DNA of 64,000 nt from Bimuria novae-zelandiae CBS 107.79 (Eukaryota > Ascomycota > Dothideomycetes > Pleosporales > Didymosphaeriaceae). Shown piece by piece: positions 41,224 through 52,700 of this stretch (position 1 is the stretch's first letter; each line of letters opens with the position of its first letter). The stretch is from contig ML976667.1 of assembly GCA_010015655.1 (NCBI GenBank), positions 623,941 through 687,940 on the forward strand, in the 5' to 3' direction. Made by a program: the position numbers and the translations under genes. The notes under the pieces are model-generated. The model made no database searches. It was given only the letters and a program-made list of their open reading frames with translations, and was not told where the DNA came from.

Positions 41224-41804
41224 GACTCTGCCCCTCCCCACATTACTATCAGCGCATTGTATGAAGCGTAAGTGTTTCTGATTTTCATAATGCTTGTTTC
41301 AATGCTCTTTTAGCATAGCATCTGCATTGTATGCGCGCCGCGAGAGGTGTCGCCATGGAGCTTTGCTCCAACATATCCATGCCACTTGCCTTGTCCTGTG
41401 TTTCTGAAAATCTTCGATTCTTGTATTATACTTTTTCGCTACCACGGTTTAGTGTATGAGCGGCTTATGAAGTAGCGATGGCGTTGGTAATGGGGTGTGG
41501 TAGTTAGATAGCTGAGCTAGTGTAAATACGTTCCTTACTTCTCTGAACTGCGATCTGTTGCTTGTCCATCACTGTGATTGCGTCCATTGCGTAGTGAGCC
41601 GATGTTGGAGTTTCGCTGGAGGTCTCGTTGGCGGAAGGTGCAAGGTGGCGCTTCGCGTTCGGTAGTTTCCCGCACAGCCTCTCGCAAAAGAAAAGGCAGG
41701 CGCAAACGGCTCAGCCGCCCTCAGCGGGTGCAGCCTGCGCGAGCTTTCTCCCTTGCATGTCCGCTTTTCGGCATCAATCACCATCTCCTCCAACATAATA
41801 CAGC
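41224..41804. other. intergenic
   Basis: 3' region of the reductase gene and upstream region of the HET pseudogene. Nothing recognised. Confidence 0.4.
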
Positions 41805-43476
41805 ATGGAGCCGTACCGATATGAGCGGCTGCAGACATACAACACTATCCGATATTACGGCCACGAAGTCAACACAGGCTTCTCTTGGATACGAAGCGCT
41901 ATCGTATACATGGGGTGATCAATCCCATCGTCAAGCGATCTACATGCAGAACGGTGAACGGGTGCTGTTCATTGGGGAGAACTGTTACAGAGCCCTGAAG
42001 AATCTGCGACAAGCGCATCGTGACTGACGGCTCTGGATCGATGCGATTTGTATTGACCAGGAGAATTTGGAAGAAAGAGCCGCCCAAGTGCGGATCATGG
42101 ATACGGTCTATAGCGAAGCAGTGGGTGTCCTAGTCTACCTCGGTGAACATACTGCAGGTAGTCAAATGCTTTTTGAAGAGTTGGCGGAGACAGAGAGGTG
42201 ATTTTCAATCTTGACCTTGCATGATTCACAAGCCGCTTATTGCTCTACAGGCTCTTGAAAGAATCACAAGTAGAGAAACTACGGATAGACCAACGTCCGC
42301 GACCCAGTAAAACAATAATCCGAGAGCTCGAACTCTTGTTAGAACGACCATGGTTTCGCCGAGTTTGGGTACTTCAAGAAGTTTACGTGAACCGATCTGT
42401 TACATTCCAATGTGGTCCTCACACAGCCTCTTACATCGCTCTTTTCTCTCTTTATAACAACAACAACAACAACAACAATGTTGTCCAGGATCCAACTGTT
42501 CTCGCCATGCGCCTTGATCTGGTCGGGCGACCAGATCTTCGAAGCCCACAACTGCACCTGTGGTTACTCTTATATCGAAGCAAACAAGTTTAGCAACCGA
42601 TCCTCGAGACAAGATTTTCGCCCTCAAATCATTAATTGCCAACGGTGCATCTGCGATGGATCCTCTGCTAGACTGGTCACAAAATCTGCCAATACAGGGG
42701 CCTTACAGGAAAGGGTACGCACTGGGGACTCTTACAAGATGAGTGCGAGTTGTCTTCAGAAACGTACAGAGGAACTGTACGAGGCGTTGATTTATTCGCA
42801 ACGGGCTGTCGTTACGCTCACGTAGCGTCAAGAAGTCATCTTTACTCGTTCTCCGGACTGAATGACGCCAAGGAACAGTTAGAGATCTTATGGCGTAGCT
42901 TTGTTCGTCTTCAAAGCTCAAACGGAACGGAAGACATGTTTATGACCCTGTCTGAACATCTTGGAGAGGCTATTTTAGATGGTCAGTCCGTCGAAGGGAT
43001 ATACCGAGGGTTCCCATTGGCTGACAATAACAGCTATGCTTTCAACTACGGTACAGAATTTTGCCTATTGCATAGGCATTCCTACAGTTGTCCCTGTGAG
43101 TTACACTTCCGCATTCCGTCTATGACACCTTAGTCAAGCCTGACCCGGAAAGCTCAACCCGAGAGACTATGATATCCGACATGAAGACGTCTTATATTTC
43201 TTTGAGTACCTCTATCAGTGTAGTTTCGCGTTACTAAGCAATGGAGAGCTGGCAACTGTGTCGGGAAGTGTGCAAATTAGCGACGTGGTATCCGTACTGT
43301 CCGGAGCTTTCTCGCCCTGTGCTCTACGATCAGAACTGAATGGGGCTTGGAAGGTCATTTGTGGCGACTGTGAGCTGTTCAACCGCAGTTTTGATGACGA
43401 GTACGGCATCACATTTACCCCTGATATTTATCTTGTACAATATCAAGGTGAACTCGAGGAGTTTCGGATACATTAG
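41805..43476 (+). pseudogene. HET-domain pseudogene
   Basis: Family landmarks appear in order but in several frames. MEPYRYERLQTYNTIR starts at 41805. YEALSYTWGD is in the next frame after a one-base slip. GENCYRALKNLRQAHRD is followed by TGA at 42025-42027 and then, in the same frame, by RLWIDAICIDQENLEERAAQ. An intron near 42197-42251 leads to RPWFRRVWVLQEVYV, then an eight-Asn run. A frame slip near 42570 reaches TDPRDKIFALKSL. The C-terminus GAWKVICGDCELF ends at 43476. HET proteins drive cell death in vegetative incompatibility. At least one stop (probably CGA to TGA) and two frameshifts make this copy non-functional. Confidence 0.82.
42456..42479. repeat. AAC microsatellite encoding an Asn run
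   Basis: Eight Asn codons in a row (AAC x7 and AAT) within the HET pseudogene. The run is not part of the family's conserved core. Confidence 0.9.
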
Positions 43477-43940
43477 GTGGTACTACCGCACTCACTCGGC
43501 TTGAGTATCTTTTCCCAACGGGTTGGTTTCGAATGTAATTCCATCTTGCCAAAGGGTTGTGAGTGGTACCAAGATTTATCATGTTTCTCATTATTGTATG
43601 ACAAACAGTAAATGTGTGGTGACTGAGCGGCGTCATCGCTCCTGGAAGGAAGTCTAGGCATGGTTCCTAGTGTAAGTAAGACATATCCAGTAAGTGCATG
43701 GTGACTAAGCGGCGTTTGTCTATCAGGGGCTTCTTGCATGAGCTGCTGCAGCATATCGAGACTGATTACAGCCTTACGAAGGGCACGAATTCTTAGCTCC
43801 CGATGGATATCGACATTGTGTGAACGAGCGTTTTGCTCCAAGAGCACATTCGTCAGGGCGAACGACGTTCCTCAAAGTCTGCGGCAATGAAGTTTAATGT
43901 GCGGGATTATCCAGTAAAATAGATTATTTTTACTATCTCT
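43477..43940. other. intergenic with an unrecognised minus-strand open frame
   Basis: On the minus strand (about 43871-43473) a frame reads TSFALTNVLLEQNARSHNVD, then LRIRALRKAVISLDMLQQLM and PLSHHALTGYVLLTLG. It looks protein-like and helical but has no ATG start, and a stop lies just upstream. It may be a fragment of an unknown gene. Confidence 0.3.
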
Positions 43941-45568
43941 TCAGCACCCAGCATCGAACAAATCTCCCCTAGCGAAAACGGCCTCTACACTCCTATTGCC
44001 TAGCTTAACCAAAGTGTCCGCCTCGGGATCATACGTCGGCCACCCATACTGCACCAAGCCATTTACAGGATCTTTCGCAAAAACAATCCACGCACCCTGG
44101 TAGCACTTGCTCGTCGCTTTCTCATCTCTGTGTCCGGCCCTCGGAGATCACTCGTACCAAACACCATTGGTATGTCGGCGCTGTGATACGCGCCCATCCA
44201 ATCAAATGGGTTCAAGTTGGGCCACTCGCCAAAATACCGCACGCGCCAAACAGGAACGTCGAAGGTCTTGCGGGCCAATGCGCTGTTAGCGGTCGAGCAG
44301 GTGACGAAGTTCTTCGTGAAGGCGTCGATGGCGGTCTGGCCTCCAGGCGGGCCGTCAGGCGTGAACGGTAAGATGGAAGAGCCCTCGGCGTTATTGCTGC
44401 TGTAGATGGTAGGGAGCTGGGCGAAGAGGCCGCGCTGTTGGCGGTCGGTGTAGTTGGAGAAGATGACCTCGTCGTCTGCGGTGGGGCCGAAGGATAACGA
44501 TTGTCCATTGTTGAGGGTGGCATTGTACTTATTGTAGACGCTGATAATGTCTGTTGCGGGCTTGGACTGCTTGCATGTGAACACCTCGTCTTGCTGGCAG
44601 TGGCGTTGCAACCAAGCTGGGAGGCTACGTAGGTGAAGTTGCTGCCTGTAGGATCGAATGTGTACGATGAGGTACCCAGGGCGCCGGATTGAGCGATGAA
44701 GCCCCGCACGAGGGGATCAAACGGGTAGGCGTAATTGTAAGCGTCCACAGACATAGACCTTGATGGAAGGTCAGATGTTGTTATGATGCTTCATGAACTT
44801 GGAGCTGTTTACCCTGCGGACTGTCCAAATAATGTCATCTTGGCTGCATCACCACCAAAAGCATGGATGTTCTCGTACACCCACTCGATGGCTTTTCGCT
44901 GGTCAAGTAGTCCAGGATTCATATTGTGCCCATCAAGAGCGGCGGCTTTTGGGAAGCCGAAAATGTTTAGACGGTAGCTGATTTTCTGGGTCAACTCAAA
45001 GATCGTTCAACCCAAAACATAGAACTTACTTAAGTGCAACCACGATGACATTTTGATCTCTCACGATCCTGTCACCATACTTATACGGCGATGCCGATCC
45101 TCCAGAAGTGAACCCACCGCCGTGTATTCATATCATCACGGGCAGCTTGTCACCCTCTTTACTTGGCGCCGGAGCCCACACATTCAGCGTCAAGCAGTCC
45201 TCGCTCGTGGACTGCCCAGGCGATAGAAGAAAACCGGTCAGATACTCCGAATACACGGTCTTCGACCCCGAGTTGTACTGTATTCAGGACGGTCCAAACC
45301 AGGTCCCATTGATGGTCTCATTGTGAGGCTTTGCGGAAACAGGTGGTCTGAATCGAAGATGGCCAACGGGCGGTTCGGCATATGGAATGTTTCCAAAGAA
45401 ACGAACATTGGTCTCGTTACGAAAAATGGCACCTTTCACTGTGAAGAGGTTCGTCTTCACAGTGAGACCCTCCTCGCCATGGGAATATTGTCGTTCAGCT
45501 AGAGGCGATGCGAGCGCATACTCAGTGAGTAAGGCGCAGGATGTCAAGAGCAGATTGAGGGACCGCAT
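43941..45568 (-). pseudogene. secreted type-B carboxylesterase pseudogene
   Basis: Minus-strand ATG 45568 starts a signal peptide (MRSLNLLLTSCALLTEYALA). Family motifs follow: [54 protein letters not shown], and the nucleophile elbow LFGQSAG with catalytic Ser. Two in-frame TGA stops interrupt it. The one at 45286-45284 sits where a Cys is usual; the one at 45130-45128 lies in VMI-stop-IHGGGF, where the family has Trp. Near 44597 and again near 44125 the frame shifts. The ending EKATSKCYQGAWIVFAKDP to FDAGC (stop at 43941) is in yet another frame. Introns near 44980-45030 and 44750-44810 look normal. It is divergent from a second esterase. Secreted members hydrolyse esters. Confidence 0.82.
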
Positions 45569-46125
45569 GACTGCGACAGGCGAAGCAAGCGTGCGAGAAC
45601 GCCCATGTATTGGTGCAAATGCTTGATTTTATACTTCCAACTTCTACGACGCTACAACAGTGGGACCCGAGGAGTAGGGTGAAGTTTCTTCCTAGCAGAC
45701 CTTTCCTGGTCACACTCCAAGTGTAAACAGTTCGGAAGCCCTGAGGATAAAATCTCTTCCATTTGTCGCAATTTCTAGTATTCCATGTTGATCTATGCTT
45801 GCGGAGCAATAGGCACCGTGGGGCTCCAGCAGGAGCGCTCAAGTTCGTTTTGAGACTGAATGCGGGCTGTCGGGCAAGAATTTACCGAGGTCAAGTGGGT
45901 CACGTGCCTTGCTAACGTGAGTCAAGCTTCCTCCTTCCCCACAAGCTTTCCCCAGTTCCCCGACCACAACGGTGCTTAGCTGAATGCAAGTACGCCCGCT
46001 ATGACATGCTCATCTCGCGGTGGATGAGAGTTACTCCCCACGGAAGCCGATGAGGCTTCAAAAACACAGGACGATGCATCTCGCGACCCGGTAGCAGGGC
46101 ACGTCTCTGATCGATTGTCGAAAAC
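45569..46125. promoter_or_regulatory. divergent promoter region between two esterase genes
   Basis: 557 bp between divergent start codons. A TTTATACTT-like sequence near 45630 could be a TATA element for the minus-strand gene. No other site is supported. Confidence 0.4.
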
Positions 46126-47922
46126 ATGAAGGTCGGTTGGTTGTTGTCTCTGGCGATAGGTGCCTCAGCTCTGTCGGTTCGTTCAAAGGGTCATCGACAA
46201 GCACCAACCGTTACAGTGCGTAATGGTACGTACAAGGGCGTCCACTCCGACCAGTACGATCAAGACTTTTTCCTGGGACTTCCTTTCGCCCAGCCTCCAA
46301 CAGGCGACCTGCGATTTCGTAGCCCAAGGCCACTCAACTCGTCCTGGAAGGGTCAGCGGGATGCGACGGCATTCTCACCTGCGTGTGTAGGATACGGCGT
46401 AAGTGACCTAGTTCTATGAGTGGCCGTGTGCTGATACTGCCGAATCCAGCCCTCTCAAATGGGATACAATGTTTCTGAAGACTGTCTCTACCTCAACGTA
46501 ATTCGGCCGACAGGTTATCACAGCAAGAAACACTGTGGCTTGCCCGTTGCAGTATGGATCTACGGCGGTGGTTTCGTACAAGGCAGTGGCGTCGATCGAC
46601 GGTACAACCTTTCGTTCATTGTGCAAGAATCCGCCCGCCTAGGACAACCTATACTTGGTATCACGCTCAATTACCGCCTCAGTGCCTGGGGTTTCTTGCA
46701 AGGCGATGAAGTGCGCGAGAGTGGAGATACAAATGTAGGGTTACGCGACCAACGACTGGCATTGCAATGGATTCGAGAAAACGTTGCTGCTTTCGGAGGC
46801 GACCCTGACAAGGTAACTATTTGGGGTCAGTCCGCGGGGGCAGGGTCCGTGGGAATGCACATCACAGCTTACAATGGTCGAGATGACAAGCTCTTCCGGT
46901 CAGCAATCATGCAGAGCGGATCTCCTGTTGCTCTTTCGGATTTGGATTGCAGGAGCTACTTTCAATCGGCGTACCGAAACTTGACTGAGGATACCAGGTG
47001 CAGCAACGCGACCGAGTCATTAGAATTTTTGCGGGCTTTGCCTTTTGAGACGCTCAATGCAGTCATCAATACAACGGCTCTGAGTGGCATCTGGTTCCCT
47101 CAAATCGATGGTGATATCATAGCGCGGTACTCCTCATCACAACTGGAAGATGGGGGCTTCGTTCACGTGCCCATTCTCATTAGGGCGAACTCCGATGAAG
47201 GCACTTCGTTTTCGCCGAAAGGAATTAACAATACTGAGATTTTCAAAGCCGCCATACAAAGTATATCAGTCCCTTGATGCGGAATTTGGCCAAGCTAATT
47301 CGCACGCACAGGATCTGCTCCGCGGATGGATGTTTCATTTGCAGACGAAGTCCTGGCTGCATAACCTGACGATCCAGCCCAAAACGTCCTTGCCAACTTG
47401 GGCCCCACATACCGTCCCGGCCCACCCTATGGAGAGCAATATCGCCGAGCAGCTACCTACTACGGCGATGCACAGTTCATTGCCAGCCGGCGTCTCTCCT
47501 GCGAAACCTGGGCCGCGGCCGGACTCACCGCATATTGCTTCCGCTTCAATACTATTCCAGCATGGGCAACGCAATTCGACGGCGCGACACACTTTGTTGA
47601 AGTAGCTTCTTCTATGCTTAATCTGCTTGGCGTTGGATATCCACCAGTACGCGTACCGCCCTTTGAGGGAAAACCAGAAAGCTACGCCGACCTGACAAGG
47701 TTGATGAGCGGTGATCTGATACGGTTCATCAATTCTGGGAACTTCAATAGCAAGGCTAGGGAAAGGACGTTTGAGGTTCCGTACTGGCCTAAGTACGCAT
47801 TGCTCAGGCCGGAAGAGTTTGTTTATGATGCGAGCGTCACAAGCTATGTGGAGCCGGACACGTATCGAGCGGAAGGTATGAAGCTCATCAATAGTGGTGT
47901 GCTTCCAGTGTATGGAAGGTGA
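46126..47922 (+). pseudogene. secreted type-B carboxylesterase with one in-frame stop
   Basis: Exons 46126-46398, 46450-47260 and 47312-47922 join in phase (564 codons). A signal peptide ([18 protein letters not shown]) leads to [58 protein letters not shown] and the nucleophile elbow IWGQSAGAGS. RANSDEGTSF supplies the acidic-residue region. The expected catalytic-His region near the C-terminus was not pinned down. TAA at 47362-47364 lies in VLAA-stop-PDDPAQNVLANLG; a Tyr codon (TAC) there would restore the usual YPDDPAQ. That is a single transversion, so an assembly error or recent loss is possible. It may be close to functional. A role in hydrolysing esters outside the cell is inferred from the family. 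Confidence 0.8.
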
Positions 47923-48022
47923 GATAGTATTTGTACGATATATTACTCAGGCCTCATTCAGCTCCTGAACTGAGTACACCCCACATGCTCTATGGCTCTG
48001 GTTCTCATCACTGACCCCTCCC

Positions 48023-49303
48023 CTACGCCTCAGCATCAAACTCCCAAAAGCGCACCGCATGATCCGGATCAAATCCCCCCGCCCATCCCTTCTCCGGCAA
48101 GAACCACGTCTGCACATAATCCACACCTACCACAAAATCATCTTCTTCACCGCGACCCCACCTATATTTCAAATTAGCATCGAAATTATATACTTCGAGT
48201 CCCGCAAACACCCGATACGCAATCTTCCTCCCGCCATCCAACCACACCAAATCCTTAACCTCACTCGCGTCCTGCCCACTCCCAGCCTCCCCTTCCCGCT
48301 TCTGCACAACCCTCTCTTCCGCCATTGAATACACCTGAACCTGGTCCCATCCACCTCCAGCCAGGAAGTCCCCTTTAGGACTCCACTCCAGACTGCGAAC
48401 CCAATCCGGAAAGCCATCAAAAGTAGCGATAGGCTCGGAGGTGAAGTTCCCTCCCGTTGTGTAGATCCTGACGGTTTGGTCCTCACCGCCGGTAGCAATA
48501 TGCTTACCGTCCAGCGAAAACTGCACATTCCACGCGTTCACGCCGGCGTAGATATCCCGTATGAACGTCCCGGTGTGCGCGTCCCACAGCTTTCCGACGC
48601 CGTCGAAGCCGGCAGTCGCGATGGTCGCGCCGTCTGAGCTCCAGTCTGCGCCAATAAGGTCAAAGGTGTATCTGGAGAGTGTGAGCGCGTAATCAGGGTC
48701 AGAGAGGGAGTATATGCGGCCTTCATCGCGGTGGGCGGCGAAGTAGCGGCCGTCGTTGCTGAAGGGGTGCGCTTCGAAGGCGGTTGAGCCGCCTTCGCGG
48801 GAGATAGGAGTAGAGCTAGGGATTCCGGATAGGGAGAGTGTGTATTCTTGCAGGGTCTTGTTTTCGTAGTCTAGCTGGAAGGTGACAATGAGGCTATAGC
48901 CGCCGGACGGCGCTGTGATGGAGCGCATGCGATTCATCAGCTCGGCTCCCTCGACGGCGAAGTCTGCAGTCGTGTTCCCGGTGGCGAGGTCGGTGATGCG
49001 GATGTTGGTCGTGTTACCCATGATGAGGAGATTCCCGTCAGGCGTGACGCTGCCGGGTCCGGCCGTCGTGAGGTAGCTGGGTGAGGGCTGGGTGTATTTG
49101 ACTATCTCGCTGTCCCACGTTTTGGGGTAGCTGTTAGCCCATTGTGCAGGCTGACCATCTTTTTGCCAATCAAAGAAAGAGGCGTTCACTGCTGCATGAG
49201 TGCTTAATTTTCGCGCTTCGCCCTTGGCTGGCCATGCTGTTGTTGGGAACGAAAGCGACGAGGATATGATAGTCGAGAACACTAGAAGAGTGCCTGCAGT
49301 CAT
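48023..49303 (-). CDS. secreted WD40-like beta-propeller protein
   Basis: A single exon of 426 residues. The N-terminus is a signal peptide (MTAGTLLVFSTIISSSLSFP). Several WD-type blades follow: GADWSSDGATIATAGFDGVG with KLWDAHTG, VQFSLDGKHIATGGEDQTVR with IYTTG, and LEWSPKGDFLAGGGWDQVQV with YS. The blade near the end (HAVRFWEFDAEA) closes the protein. There are several N-glycosylation-type sites (NTT, NKT). A TATAAATA sits 70 bases upstream. WD40 proteins are usually intracellular, so a secreted single-domain propeller is uncommon. The function is unknown. It converges with the second esterase, 100 bp away. Confidence 0.75.
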   Translation of the reverse strand: MTAGTLLVFSTIISSSLSFPTTAWPAKGEARKLSTHAAVNASFFDWQKDGQPAQWANSYPKTWDSEIVKYTQPSPSYLTTAGPGSVTPDGNLLIMGNTTNIRITDLATGNTTADFAVEGAELMNRMRSITAPSGGYSLIVTFQLDYENKTLQEYTLSLSGIPSSTPISREGGSTAFEAHPFSNDGRYFAAHRDEGRIYSLSDPDYALTLSRYTFDLIGADWSSDGATIATAGFDGVGKLWDAHTGTFIRDIYAGVNAWNVQFSLDGKHIATGGEDQTVRIYTTGGNFTSEPIATFDGFPDWVRSLEWSPKGDFLAGGGWDQVQVYSMAEERVVQKREGEAGSGQDASEVKDLVWLDGGRKIAYRVFAGLEVYNFDANLKYRWGRGEEDDFVVGVDYVQTWFLPEKGWAGGFDPDHAVRFWEFDAEA

Positions 49304-49723
49304 GATGGGTGCAGTACGGTAGTCTTAGAAACGACCGTTGGCACTGCTGCTGAGGGTGAGTAGTACTCGTGGCTATTTATACATCACTAGGAAGGACTGA
49401 TTAGAGAAATGATTTCTCGTTTGGAGAGAGGTTGGGTATGCCAGACGCTGCCTTACTCATTTGCGCGATCATAAGCATTGTGAACAAGCATTTCGGGCCA
49501 ACGCTTCTTAAACACATTTGCATGATGCTAGCGTTAAAAGACCGTGCGTTGTTTCAATGTTGATGTTAGGTACTATAGCTTGGATCATGCCTTATTTATC
49601 TTGGCCTTCCAAAAGAAAGGAATGCCAGGATAGAGGTCCTTCCTTGGTACGGCCTCTGGATGTTCTCGGCCCCAAGAATGGGTAAGACATGTCAAACTTT
49701 CAGCGTAATAATGCTCGGCCGTC
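49304..49723. other. intergenic
   Basis: Promoter of the beta-propeller gene and 3' region of the NRDE2 gene, which both lie on the minus strand. Nothing else recognised. Confidence 0.4.
49374..49381 (-). promoter_or_regulatory. TATA box of the beta-propeller gene
   Basis: TATAAATA on the minus strand, about 70-78 bases upstream of the ATG at 49303. Confidence 0.5.
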
Positions 49724-52700
49724 CTATGCACTATCTCCCTCTGGCTCGACATACAGCCTGAGCTCTTTCTCTACCATGACATTATACACCTTCTTCAAAT
49801 CCTCTTGGCTTAGGAATTCCTTGCCTAAATGCGTGAAAGCCATCATCATGTACGTCTTGCACCACGGCAGATGCGTCATTCCCCTGAAAAATGTATCCCT
49901 GACCCTTCCCACTGCTTCCTCCACCCTGAGATCCTCTTTCGATTTCTTGCCGTCCTTGCGTAGCCTCTTTCTAGGTCTCTTTTCGCGCTCCTTGTTTGCT
50001 TCCGAAAGCTCGAACAGTACGTGCTGCTTCCACAATGCCGGACAGTGCACACCGGCGTCATCTTCTGCTTTCTTGAAAAGAGCTCTGATAGAGTGCGATG
50101 TAGAGCCGGCGATTTCACCACGCAAGGTCTCGTAGTGGATCGCGAAGGACCAGCCTACGATGGTACGGGATTTGTCATCGGTAGTTTGGTGCATAATGGA
50201 TCGGACGCGATCGTCGATGGCGAAGCGGGCTTCGTTGGCGGCGTAGACTGACAAGAGGACGGTATTATCCGGGAACGAGGCAATAAGCGGCTCCAAAGTC
50301 TCGCGAAGAAGTGCAGGTTTGACTATAGGCGCGTGTTCGGCGTGATAGGTGAGAAACTCTGCTATGTATTGGGCATGCAGCTCTGCTGCTGGACTTTGCG
50401 ACAAGCCATGGCTCGCAAATCGTTTGGTGAGTTGTTCGAACGCTGCCAGAGTGGATTCCGGGTTTTGGTTCCCAGAAAGGTAGACCAGCACAGCACTGAG
50501 CGACGTGGCCAAAGCGGCAGTGCAGAGGTTCTCGCTCAGTAGCGCTCGCTCGCAAGTATCACCCAGAGCTCTTTGTCCACGAAGAAGCGCTGCTTGGTTC
50601 GGACTCTCATCAAGATCGATGGATGCCTTCGCGATTTTACCGGAAGGGGACACGAGCCGCCACAGCGCTTCTTTCGCATTGCCTGAGCGTAACGCCTCCC
50701 AAACCCAACTGTAGAAGAGCTCGAGGCTGCCGGGTGTCGATAATGGTATGCTACCGTTCTGCATGGAAAGAGCTGCGCTGAACACTTGATCGGCCTTTGC
50801 AGAATTGTTGCGATGTGACTCGACAAGCCCGTAAGCATTGTAGAGCCGCAAGCTTGCAGGTCGCGTTTTGAGTAATCTTTTCGCCGTCTTGTGGGCTTCA
50901 CTGGGGAAAAATTTAGATTCGAAGGCGAGCAGATACTCTCCTACCGATTCTGCGTCGGGAATGTCGTCAATGAGTAAATTGAGCATCTCTCTCACAAACC
51001 CGTTTTCGACAATCCCGGGTATTTCTGGGAAGCCCTGATCGAAAAGTAATCGTGGGGTCGTTTGAAATCTTTGCATTGGGCAATTCGCGTACTTTGACCT
51101 AAGCTGAATAAAGCCGTGGGAGCTTGCCTGTGGTGCAACGTGTACTTCAGTATGCAGGAACGGATCAACAACGTGTTGGTCGCCATGTGGGTCATGGCGT
51201 ATGAGAGCAGGTAAGCTGCAGAACCGAAGAAATGCTGATAATATGGCAGGTTTCTCGCAAGACCGAGGGAGAAGCTTCAGGAATGGCTCGACATCTGAGA
51301 AGAGTACCGTGTGAAATGGATCGTTCTCTCCTATTTCATCGGTCGTGCGACCAGGGTATCTGAACTTCGAGATGCTGTCAATCTCCTGCTTGCGAAAGTT
51401 GTCTAAGAATGCGTCTTTTGGATCTGGATCGTCGAGCGGAAAGAATTTTGTATCGACAGGAGGCCCATCATCGAAATCAGAGCTACGCCAACCTTTGGCG
51501 TTGTTCTCCCCGATGCGAGGAACTTCGCTGTCCCAAAACTCTTCAAATTTCTGCAGTGCCTCCGGTACAGGCAGCGTTGTATCAAAGGGAGCTAATGCAT
51601 GGTACTCGTGCAAAGCCTGCCATATGGCAAGCGCAAGTTCTTGATAACCGGCCTGATGTATCATGGACGTTAGGCGACTGAATATGTAGAGATACAAGTT
51701 TGTATCAATGGCTGTTGAGCTCAATTGCATGTTCTCCAAGCATTTCTGGAAGGTTGCCTTGCAGGTCTCATATTTGAAGCCTGCGAAACTTGATTGAACG
51801 AAGTCCAAATACTTCTGCCACAATTCGGCGTTGACGGGGAACTTCTGGAGAATTTCACTCCACTTGCTCGCCAATTGTGTTTCGCTCCAAGCCCTACCTG
51901 CTTCGGTCATCAAACCGCAGTATAACTTGACCTGAACGCTCTCGTTGCCGTCACTCTTGCGTAAAGCCTGCTCATAAATGGAGGTTCGAACGTCGGCAAG
52001 GTGCTTTCTATCCGCATTTCGCAACTCTGTGGAAGATCGCCCAATTAGCATCATGATCTCTTGGTGCTCGATAAGATCGAACCAAGCTTGCAGGTCTTCC
52101 GGATGATCTTTGGTCCTGCGTACCAACTCTGAGTTTCGCGCAGTTATTTCGGAATTCCCGTTGTCCACGACAGTCTCAGACTCATATTCTACATCCGAGT
52201 CAAGAGGATTCTTAGGGTCCGTCTCGCGCAAGCCACGATAGTCGTAGTCAGGATCGCCACCTTCCTTGTCAGACTCTTTGCCGCGCTTCCGCTTGCGTGT
52301 TGTAGAGAGTGCAATGAAGTCACCATCAACATCATCCGGTTCATCTCCGTCTGATTTGCGGATTAAACGTGCTGCTTTCGTTCGTTCTCTAGTGACATGC
52401 TTTTTGGTCAACAGTCTATCTTCGCGGCGCTTCGTTGCGGGGGTAAGAACAATCGCCTTGTCTGTTGAAAGCTCCCGGTCTATCTTCCTGTTGAGTGGTA
52501 AACCAAGTACGTATCCGTACCCAGAGCGCCGATAGACTGGTACATCGCGACGGTCGATACCGCCATACTTGAGGATGTCACGGTCGCCTCGGCGGTCGCT
52601 GAAGAACACTTTCGATGGGGCTGCGTCCCGGGACAGGTTTGGTGGATCTTTCTCTATTATTCCGTGCTTCTCGTAGACCCTCTCCCTCGGCGGCTTCTCC

